Notes under the pieces: generated by a model
Databases searched by the model: none
Seen by the model: the letters and a program-made list of their open reading frames with translations, nothing else
What the model was told of the DNA's origin: nothing
Part shown: positions 39,638 to 46,714 of the stretch, in pieces
Layout: each line of letters starts with the position of its first letter
Position numbering within the stretch: position 1 is the first letter of the stretch
Assembly (NCBI RefSeq): GCF_001438655.1
Contig: NZ_JQBR01000013.1
Span: 929-56,975, forward strand
Source: Pediococcus cellicola
GTDB taxonomy: Bacteria; Bacillota; Bacilli; Lactobacillales; Lactobacillaceae
Direction of reading: 5' to 3'
Length of the DNA: 56,047 nt
Translations under genes and position numbers: made by a program

Positions 39638-40705
39638 ATGAAGAGTATTGAAGATTATGTCAATTTAGAAGCACAATTTTATGAAGACGTTCTAACAAAT
39701 AAAGACCAGTTGTTCGCAAATTGTTTTAATGAAATTAATCTAAATGAAATTGATAATATTGTAATTTATGCAACGGGATCTAGCTCTAACGCCGCTTTTA
39801 GTGCCCGCCCCTTTATGAGTAAAATTTTAAAAATGCCCGTATATGTAGAAGAGCCTTCTATTGCAGCAAATTACGGACTGTACGCTAATAAACACACCCT
39901 TTATCTTGCAATTTCTCAAGGTGGCCACAGCTATTCAACCATTCATATGGTTAAAGAATTAGAAAGCCACGAGCAAAAGGTGTTTGTTTTAACAAGTGAT
40001 TTACAGAGTCCCATTGCGACAACAAGTAAAAATGTGATTTCCATGGGAATGCCCGTAGAAGAAATGCCTTACGTAAGTGCCGGTTACAGCGTCACCATCC
40101 TAGATCTCATGTTAATTGCATTAACTATTAGTCAAAAGCGTCAGACAATTACAATAGGTCAAGTTGAAGCTTGTCATCAAAAAATTCAGGAAATTACGCT
40201 TGCAATTCCGGACGTCATCCGAAAATCTACCAATTGGGTTAATAAAGTCATTGATCAATACACAGAGGCGAATCGAATATGGTTTATTGGTTACGGAGCT
40301 GCTTATGGGGTGGCACGTGAAGGGGAAACAAAAATCACAGAAACTGTACGAATCACCTCTCTTGGTAAAGAATTAGAAGAATATATGCATGGCCCTTACT
40401 TAGGACTGCATGAAACTGATCGTATCATTTTTGTCGAACCACATGGAAAGTTAGAACATCGAGCAGACTTACTCAAACAATTCTTACAAGAACACGTTTC
40501 ACACATATCAACTATTTTTGCTAATGATGGCTCAACTAAGATAGATGATCTCGCACTCAAAATTGACACAGATGAACTACTAGCTTCGCTCTTTTTAACG
40601 ATTCCCGTTCATCTTTTAGCCTATCGTTTATCGCAAAGGAAAAAGAATGATCTTGAAGTTTCCACCTACCCTGACTTTGATAAAATTACAGGCTCCAAAA
40701 TATAA
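39638..40705 (+). CDS. SIS-domain deglycase-like protein, GfrE-like
   Basis: A 355-residue double-SIS protein. YATGSSSNAAFSARPF near residue 47 and LAISQGGHSYSTIHMV near 100 form the first sugar-phosphate pocket; GYGAAYGVAREGETKITE and the EYMHGPYLGL motif the second. Together with the next gene it resembles the glucoselysine-6-phosphate deglycase partner (GfrE) of gfr operons. It would split a phosphorylated Amadori or Heyns product to glucose-6-phosphate and an amine. A generic sugar isomerase is the alternative. Confidence 0.72.
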   Translation: MKSIEDYVNLEAQFYEDVLTNKDQLFANCFNEINLNEIDNIVIYATGSSSNAAFSARPFMSKILKMPVYVEEPSIAANYGLYANKHTLYLAISQGGHSYSTIHMVKELESHEQKVFVLTSDLQSPIATTSKNVISMGMPVEEMPYVSAGYSVTILDLMLIALTISQKRQTITIGQVEACHQKIQEITLAIPDVIRKSTNWVNKVIDQYTEANRIWFIGYGAAYGVAREGETKITETVRITSLGKELEEYMHGPYLGLHETDRIIFVEPHGKLEHRADLLKQFLQEHVSHISTIFANDGSTKIDDLALKIDTDELLASLFLTIPVHLLAYRLSQRKKNDLEVSTYPDFDKITGSKI

Positions 40706-40722
40706 GAAAAGAGGAAATTAAA

Positions 40723-41718
40723 ATGCTAAAATTTAACGAACAAGCTTTATTAGAAAATATGAATGGTGCTTTAAGTTTACGCCCAAAAATTAACGAAGTG
40801 GTTGATAAAATAAATGCAGAAGGTTATTCCAATGTTTGTTGGTTAGGAATTGGTGGTACTTACGCTTCGGCTATGCAGGCGGTTATTCATATGAAAGAAA
40901 AATCTGCCATTGAAACATTCTATCAAAATGCTGCTGAGTACGTAGTTACGGGTAACAAACGGATTACTAGTAAAACCTTGGTGGTTATTTCTTCCGTCAG
41001 TGGTAGCACCGAAGAAATTGTAGCGGCCGTTAAAAAGCTCGAAAAAGTTCACGCCACTATTTTAGGTTTTATTGATAATGAAAATGCCCCACTTGCATCA
41101 ATGGTAGATTATCGAATTTCTTATCCTACCGATGAACAACTTAAATTCTTTATGGTCGGAGATCGTCTAATGAATCTGGTTGGTGAATTTCCTGATTACG
41201 AAGACTTCTATAAAGAATTAGATACGCATTTTGCTGAAGATATTGTGGCGGTTGAAAAAAAGGCTGATGATTTTGCCCTTAAATTTGCAGAAAAACATCA
41301 CGAAGACGACATTCACTATTTTGTTGGTGCCGGTAATCAGTGGGGAGCTACCTATTCTTATGCGATGTGCTATTGGGAAGAACAACACTGGCTCAAAACG
41401 AAATCAATTGAAGCTGCCGAATTTTTCCACGGTATGTTTGAAATTGTAGAACGTGATACACCAGTGACTGTTTATGTTGGTGAAGATACACAACGGCCTT
41501 TAAGCGAACGTGTGGCTAATTTCTTGCCACAAATTTGCGGAAATTATACAATTATTGATTCTAAAGAATATGATCTACCTGGAATTTCCGAAAAATATCG
41601 TGGGACACTTTCACCGTTTGTCTTTCATGCCATTAACAATAGAATCGATGCTCATATCGAATATATTAATCGACACCCAATGGATATTCGTCGTTATTAT
41701 CGCCAACTTAAATATTAA
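40723..41718 (+). CDS. fructoselysine-6-phosphate deglycase-like protein, FrlB/GfrF-like
   Basis: A 331-residue double-SIS protein. The second half matches FrlB in order and spacing: EAAEFFHGMFEIVERDTPVT (FrlB EFRHGPLEIVE), then LSERVANFLPQI and a C-terminal NRHPMDIRRYYRQLKY (FrlB NPDERRYYGGLVEY). The SIS loop VISSVSGSTEEIVAAV is near residue 86. It should release lysine or another amine from the phosphorylated glycated amine. ATG follows AGAGGAA, 17 bases after the GfrE-like gene. Confidence 0.8.
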   Translation: MLKFNEQALLENMNGALSLRPKINEVVDKINAEGYSNVCWLGIGGTYASAMQAVIHMKEKSAIETFYQNAAEYVVTGNKRITSKTLVVISSVSGSTEEIVAAVKKLEKVHATILGFIDNENAPLASMVDYRISYPTDEQLKFFMVGDRLMNLVGEFPDYEDFYKELDTHFAEDIVAVEKKADDFALKFAEKHHEDDIHYFVGAGNQWGATYSYAMCYWEEQHWLKTKSIEAAEFFHGMFEIVERDTPVTVYVGEDTQRPLSERVANFLPQICGNYTIIDSKEYDLPGISEKYRGTLSPFVFHAINNRIDAHIEYINRHPMDIRRYYRQLKY

Positions 41719-41733
41719 AGCGAGGTGTTATTT

Positions 41734-42153
41734 ATGAAGGCACTTTTAGTCTGTACTCACGGAAAGTCAGCAAAAGAATTAGTGGCCTCTGCAGAAATGA
41801 TTTGCGGAAAACAGCAAAATTGTGCTAGCATCCCATTTACCATGGGAGAATCTCCTGATAAGTTAATGGCCGATTTGGAAAGCAAAATTCAAGGTTTAGA
41901 TCTCTCCGATGGTCTTCTTTGCTTGACTGATTTAAAGGGCGGCACTCCATTTAATATTTTAGTCAAAATGACCCAAACAAACCCTTCCTTAGAAATTGTA
42001 ACTGGAGTCAATATTCCTATGCTCCTAGAATTCTTCATTAGAAGAGAGCAGTCGGAGATGCCTGACCTCATCAAACAAGTAATTGAAGCCGGGCACAGTG
42101 GTATTTATCAATATGTTTTTTTGCCAGAAAGCGGTAAGGACGAGGACTTTTAA
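41734..42153 (+). CDS. PTS mannose-family EIIA (gfr-like)
   Basis: A 139-residue phosphocarrier with active His9 in LVCTHGKSAKELV and LLCLTDLKGGTPFNILVK. ATG 41734 follows GCGAGGTG; a GTG at 41725 is in that site. Acidic tail SGKDEDF. It completes the EIIABCD set and is the last gene of the operon. Confidence 0.9.
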   Translation: MKALLVCTHGKSAKELVASAEMICGKQQNCASIPFTMGESPDKLMADLESKIQGLDLSDGLLCLTDLKGGTPFNILVKMTQTNPSLEIVTGVNIPMLLEFFIRREQSEMPDLIKQVIEAGHSGIYQYVFLPESGKDEDF

Positions 42154-42190
42154 ATTTCATTTAGGTAAAGAAAAAAATTAAAAAGTACGG

Positions 42191-42247
42191 AATACAATTA
42201 ACCCCCAAGCTTGGATTTAGTGCCTAAGCTTGGGGGTTAATTGTATT
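42191..42247. repeat. long perfect inverted repeat between convergent genes
   Basis: A 22-base arm (42191-42212, beginning AATACAATTAACCCCC) and its exact complement (42226-42247) enclose a 13-base loop. It sits between the gfr-like EIIA and the convergent GH13 gene. It probably ends transcription from both sides, but no T-run of normal length follows on either strand. Confidence 0.7.
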
Positions 42248-42309
42248 TCGTTATATTGTTTTCGATTTCGTTAAAAGCTTTCGCTGTTTTGGTTACGCTA
42301 CTCTTAATC

Positions 42310-43989
42310 CTACTTTACTGTGATTTCAATAATTGCCGCCTCATACGGATTCAATTTGTTAAAAGTAATTTTGTTACGATAATTATGGAGCAGTATTTTT
42401 CCATAACTGTACTCATTGCTTAAATTATTATCAACCTGGTGATCGGATAAGTTAGCGATTATCAGCCAAGTCTTTTCCTGCGAATATCTTAAATACGCGA
42501 AGATTTGGGGATGATTTGGCAATAAAAGCTTGAACTTTCCTTCAGTCAATAGCAGATTATTGTGTCGCAAGTCAATTAAAGACTTAAAATAATTAAATAC
42601 TGATTTTTCTGAATCAAGGTCACGTTGAACATTAATTTCTGTGTAATTAGGATTCAATTTGAACCATGGCTTTGTCTCGCTAAAACCTGCATTTTTTGAA
42701 CCATTCCATTGCATAGGAGTACGAGCATTATCACGACTTATCTTATTTGCCGCTCTCAAAAAGTCCTCCGAGTTTATTGTCTTCTCTTGTTCCACTAACT
42801 TCTTATAATTTGTCTTTAGTTCAATATCTTCGTAATCACTTAATTGGAACTTAGGATTTGTCATCCCAATTTCCTCCCCCTGATAAATGAACGGAGTTCC
42901 TTGCAAACCATGTAATACAGTGGCGAATGCCGTTGCAGACTCATAGCGGTACTTCTTATCATTTCCCCATCGTGATGGTGTCCTTGCCCTATCATGATTT
43001 TCAAAATATAGCGCATTCCAACCATGGTCTCGTAGTGTATTTTGCCAATTAGCTAATATTCTCTTTAATTGAACGACATCAATTGGTTGAATGGCCCATC
43101 TCCCGTTAACACTTCCTGGTACGCGATCCACATGCATATGCTCAAAAGTAAAAATCATGTCTAATTCTTTTCTGACCGGATCAACAAAATTTCTTGCATC
43201 TTCACTTTTGGCATCTGGAGACTCACCTACACTCATCATATCAAACGGTGTAAGTACCTCTTGGTTCATTTCTTGAATAAATTCGTGCAATCTAGGGCCA
43301 TTATTTTGATTAGCTACTACGAACTTGATGCCATGCGGATTGGGATTATCCGGAAATGACTGATCTTTGGAGATTGATGTAATAATGTCCATGCGCCATC
43401 CGTCTACCCCATGTGCCTTCCAATATCTCATCATGTCATAGACAGCCTGCCGAACTTTTGTATTCTCCCAATTTAAGTCTGGCTGTTCCTTCGAGTAATA
43501 GTGTAAATAATATTGATCTCTCATTGGTTCAAAAGTCCATGCTGAGCCACCAAAATTCGACCCCATATTATTAGGCTCACTCCCATCTGGCTTAGGATCC
43601 CGCCAAATATAAAAATCGCTAAAGTAGTTGTCTTTGGATTTTCGACTCTCTTTGAACCAGATAGACTGATCGGATGTGTCGTTTGCAACCATATCCATAA
43701 TTATCTTGATACTTCGTTTATGGGCTTCACTAATAAGTGTTTCCAAGTCTTGATTATTACCAAATATTGGATCAACTTTTCGATAATCACTGATGTCATA
43801 TCCATTATCCACCTGAGGTGAAAGATAGATTGGACTCAGCCATAAAGCATCGACACCTAAATCTTTTAAATAATCCAGTTTAGATACCACGCCCTGCAGA
43901 TCGCCATAACCATCGCCATTACTATCTTTAAAGCTTTTAGGATAAATTTGATAAATAACTGCTTTCTTCCACCAATCACTTCTTGCCAA
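42310..43989 (-). CDS. GH13 alpha-glucosidase (oligo-1,6-glucosidase-like)
   Basis: About 559 residues, cytoplasmic. GH13 regions: nucleophile Asp201 in GWRMDII, acid/base Glu256 in SVGESPD, and Asp333 in FENHDRAR. Region I reads DMVANDTSD, so the usual His of NHTSD is replaced by Asp, odd for this family. Start: TTG 43989 has GGAG 9 bases upstream and begins right after the EIID stop; a TTG at 44004 lacks a site. It is the last gene of the LevR-controlled PTS operon and would hydrolyse a phosphorylated or free alpha-glucoside. Confidence 0.85.
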   Translation of the reverse strand: MARSDWWKKAVIYQIYPKSFKDSNGDGYGDLQGVVSKLDYLKDLGVDALWLSPIYLSPQVDNGYDISDYRKVDPIFGNNQDLETLISEAHKRSIKIIMDMVANDTSDQSIWFKESRKSKDNYFSDFYIWRDPKPDGSEPNNMGSNFGGSAWTFEPMRDQYYLHYYSKEQPDLNWENTKVRQAVYDMMRYWKAHGVDGWRMDIITSISKDQSFPDNPNPHGIKFVVANQNNGPRLHEFIQEMNQEVLTPFDMMSVGESPDAKSEDARNFVDPVRKELDMIFTFEHMHVDRVPGSVNGRWAIQPIDVVQLKRILANWQNTLRDHGWNALYFENHDRARTPSRWGNDKKYRYESATAFATVLHGLQGTPFIYQGEEIGMTNPKFQLSDYEDIELKTNYKKLVEQEKTINSEDFLRAANKISRDNARTPMQWNGSKNAGFSETKPWFKLNPNYTEINVQRDLDSEKSVFNYFKSLIDLRHNNLLLTEGKFKLLLPNHPQIFAYLRYSQEKTWLIIANLSDHQVDNNLSNEYSYGKILLHNYRNKITFNKLNPYEAAIIEITVK

Positions 43990-43990
43990 T

Positions 43991-44818
43991 CTAAACCACT
44001 CCAATCAATGCAAGGATAATCGAAATCACAATTGCACCAATGATTAACCAATTAATAGACACATTTTTATTTTTCAATAGATAGAAACAAAGTAAAGTAA
44101 TTAACAGGGGCAACAGTCCTATGAATATTTGATTAAGTAATGCTTGTGATTTTAAAATAGTTTTTCCTTTGACCACCAAATTCCAAGCTAGATTAAATTT
44201 GACCATACTACTGGTCATTGCACCAACCATTACTAGTCCGACGATACTTGCAGCCTTAGTCATTATATTGATTAAGCCTTTTTCGTATAAATCACTAATT
44301 AAAGTAGAACCAAGCGTATACCCTAATTGGCCACCGTACCAGCGCACTAGTTGGACTGGTATATTAAAGATTAATAAATAGATGATTGGTGCAAGAATAT
44401 TTCCACCTTGTGCCAGACTAATTGCAATACTTCCCGCTAAAACCCTAAGAACACCCCAGGTTAATGAATCACCTATTCCAGCCAGTGGTCCCATTAAACT
44501 AGTTTTTACCGCGTTAATAGAGTCTTCATTAAAGTCTTTATTTTCACTCCGCTTCTTTTCCATAGATGCTGCAATTCCCATTACAAATGGAACCATTGCG
44601 ATATTAGTGTTAAAGTACGACATTTGACGTACCATAGCTTTTCTTTTATCTTCCGCATTTTTGTAAAACCTATTAATTGCTGGTAGCATTGAATATTCGA
44701 ATCCAGACGCACCTTGCTTTGCAGGTGTAACAGCCGAATACAAAGTGAAAGAGCGCCAGTACATTTGACGTATTAGTTTTTTTTCATCTGAACTCAATTT
44801 TTTAGTAATTTTTGACAT
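43991..44818 (-). CDS. PTS mannose-family EIID
   Basis: A 275-residue membrane component: MYWRSFTLYSAVTPAKQGAS near the N-terminus and SLMGPLAGIGDSLTWGVLRV in the middle, with hydrophobic C-terminal helices. ATG follows AGAGGGG, 14 bases after EIIC. Confidence 0.9.
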   Translation of the reverse strand: MSKITKKLSSDEKKLIRQMYWRSFTLYSAVTPAKQGASGFEYSMLPAINRFYKNAEDKRKAMVRQMSYFNTNIAMVPFVMGIAASMEKKRSENKDFNEDSINAVKTSLMGPLAGIGDSLTWGVLRVLAGSIAISLAQGGNILAPIIYLLIFNIPVQLVRWYGGQLGYTLGSTLISDLYEKGLINIMTKAASIVGLVMVGAMTSSMVKFNLAWNLVVKGKTILKSQALLNQIFIGLLPLLITLLCFYLLKNKNVSINWLIIGAIVISIILALIGVV

Positions 44819-44832
44819 TTTTTACCCCTCTT

Positions 44833-45651
44833 TTAATTAAAGAAATCGTCATCTTCAGAATTTGAACTTTTATCATTTGTGGACTGAACGGCTGGCTTTG
44901 CGTTCACTTGCTCAGTTAGTTTATGTAATTGATAGTCACGCTGTGCAATTAAGACAGCAATGATAATTGCAATTACTGCAACTGCCACCAAAGGCAACTT
45001 CATGTAAGCAACAATAACGAATCCCAGAAAATAAAAAACAGAAATGTTTTTATCCCACAGCATCTTCATTAACATAGCCATACCAACAGCTGGTAACACA
45101 TTTCCAGCTACCGTCAAGCCATTTACAATAACCTGCGGAATCATTTTTAAGGCTACTTGCGTCGCATGAGAACCAAATAACATAGCAAAGAATGGAATTA
45201 ATGAATAAAGAAACCATTGTAATCCCCATAAACCAAAGTGTAATCGTACAATGCCCTTTTGATTTCCTTTAGATGCCATACTATCAAATTTACTTGCAAA
45301 AGGGCCAACTACTGCAACATAAAGCAAAGTTTTGATCTGTAATCCAATAATACCTAAAGGAATTGCTAAGGGTAATGCCACTGCTAGTCCCTTGTGCAGA
45401 GTGATTGCAAAGGCCACTGCCAAAGCACTCGCAAGACCAGGTTCTGCAGCACTCGCACCACCAATATTTACTATTCCAATGAAAATTGTTTCTAGAGATG
45501 CTCCAACCGTTAAACCAGTTTGTATATCACCAAGCAAAACGCCAATAAGTGGTCCAATTACGATTGGTCGTCCTAGCATAGTTAGCCCAAATAATTCTTG
45601 TCCCCCGACTGTTAGAAATACAACAAGTGCTACTATAAACGCTTCATACAT
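44833..45651 (-). CDS. PTS mannose-family EIIC
   Basis: A 272-residue membrane protein with PLIGVLLGDIQTGLTVGASL and IGGASAAEPGLASALAVAFA. The C-terminal tail ends SNSEDDDFFN, again acidic. ATG follows GGGAGGA. Confidence 0.9.
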   Translation of the reverse strand: MYEAFIVALVVFLTVGGQELFGLTMLGRPIVIGPLIGVLLGDIQTGLTVGASLETIFIGIVNIGGASAAEPGLASALAVAFAITLHKGLAVALPLAIPLGIIGLQIKTLLYVAVVGPFASKFDSMASKGNQKGIVRLHFGLWGLQWFLYSLIPFFAMLFGSHATQVALKMIPQVIVNGLTVAGNVLPAVGMAMLMKMLWDKNISVFYFLGFVIVAYMKLPLVAVAVIAIIIAVLIAQRDYQLHKLTEQVNAKPAVQSTNDKSSNSEDDDFFN

Positions 45652-45663
45652 GATATTTCCTCC

Positions 45664-46155
45664 CTATAGATTTAGCTTTTCAACAAATCCACTTGCTAGT
45701 TCTTTTTTGTCACTTGGTAAATTTTGCAAAGCTGTATCTGGATATAATTGACTCAATTCTTTAAGTGCTGAAAGCTCACTATCTGTTAGCATCACAAACT
45801 GTGTTAACGTTGTTCGTCTTTCTTCAACTGATTTTCCAACGTTTCCGACATTTACATAATCAATATGTGGTATCTGTTTTGCCAGCTCAACTGCGTCTGC
45901 AACTGTTCTAACTAAGACTAATAACTTCATATTTGCAGCTCTTGGGTCATTCAGTAGATTAGCAGCACCTGTGATTGTTTTGACAATTACTTTTAATTTC
46001 GAAGGTGCTGCCATTTTAAGTGCCATTTGCTGAGTTTTGTTTTCTGCAGTTTCATTATTAGCGACAACTATACCGTCTATATCGAGCTCCCTTGACCAAA
46101 CCATAGCGATCTGTCCATGGATTAATCGTTCATCAATACGTAAAGCTTTAATCAT
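45664..46155 (-). CDS. PTS mannose-family EIIB
   Basis: A 163-residue phosphocarrier with active His13 in IDERLIHGQIAMVW. ATG follows GAAAGGGG. Operon order is EIIA, EIIB, EIIC, EIID, GH13. Confidence 0.9.
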   Translation of the reverse strand: MIKALRIDERLIHGQIAMVWSRELDIDGIVVANNETAENKTQQMALKMAAPSKLKVIVKTITGAANLLNDPRAANMKLLVLVRTVADAVELAKQIPHIDYVNVGNVGKSVEERRTTLTQFVMLTDSELSALKELSQLYPDTALQNLPSDKKELASGFVEKLNL

Positions 46156-46173
46156 AATTATTTTCCCCTTTCA

Positions 46174-46596
46174 TTATTCAAAAAAATCCTGATCATCATT
46201 ATCTACTTTTTGCTCAAGACACACCTGTTGTAATCCTTCTCTTCCCTTCTTTAGAAGATTATTGATATATGCCTGTGAGATGGGCTCTGTTGATAAAACC
46301 GATTCCAAAATAATTGGTAAGTTAAATCCAGCTATCACAAAAACGTTTTCCATTTTTTGGGTGCTGAGAGCGATTTTCTGATTCACACTTCCACCATATA
46401 AATCTGTAAAAATAATACATTGATCGTCTTGCTGAATTTCAGACAACGCAGTTTGAATTTGCGTTTCGATATCTGTCGTTTTTTCCATATAAGCCGTAAC
46501 CACTTCAACATTCTTCAAATCTCTATCAAAAAGCTGTAATGTATCTTTCATTCCTTTAGCCAATTCTCCATGAGACGCAATAATATACTTTCGCAT
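46174..46596 (-). CDS. PTS mannose-family EIIA
   Basis: A 140-residue phosphocarrier with active His9 in IIASHGELAKGMK and IIFTDLYGGSVNQKIAL. Acidic tail NDDQDFFE. ATG follows GAGGAGGAA. First gene of the sigma-54 controlled operon. Confidence 0.9.
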   Translation of the reverse strand: MRKYIIASHGELAKGMKDTLQLFDRDLKNVEVVTAYMEKTTDIETQIQTALSEIQQDDQCIIFTDLYGGSVNQKIALSTQKMENVFVIAGFNLPIILESVLSTEPISQAYINNLLKKGREGLQQVCLEQKVDNDDQDFFE

Positions 46597-46630
46597 TTAA
46601 TTTCCTCCTCGTATGCCCTCACTTATATAT

Positions 46631-46648
46631 AAGCAAAAAGCGTGCCAA
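46631..46648 (-). promoter_or_regulatory. sigma-54 (RpoN) promoter
   Basis: On the minus strand TTGGCACGCTTTTTGCTT matches the -24/-12 consensus TTGGCACRNNNNTTGCT without a mismatch. It lies 35 bases before the EIIA start and directly behind the levR gene, so LevR should drive it. Confidence 0.9.
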
Positions 46649-46675
46649 CCTTATAACACCCTTGTTTTAAGGATA

Positions 46676-46711
46676 TAAAAAAATAGTGCTCAATTAAAAT
46701 TAAGCACTATT
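46676..46711 (-). terminator. levR terminator, possibly also a LevR upstream site
   Basis: AATAGTGCT and AGCACTATT form an inverted repeat followed by seven T residues on the minus strand, ending levR. It contains TAAGCACTA, the motif that occurs twice upstream of levR, and lies 34 bases upstream of the sigma-54 -24 box. Confidence 0.7.
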
Positions 46712-46714
46712 TAT

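Noticed and set aside
39638-41718. The two SIS proteins as glutamine-fructose-6-phosphate aminotransferase
   Set aside because: Both lack the N-terminal glutaminase domain, and their PTS context and FrlB-like C-terminus fit deglycases.
42241-42423. 60-codon plus-strand reading frame
   Set aside because: It runs from the long hairpin into the 3' end of the GH13 gene on the other strand and is only a shadow frame.
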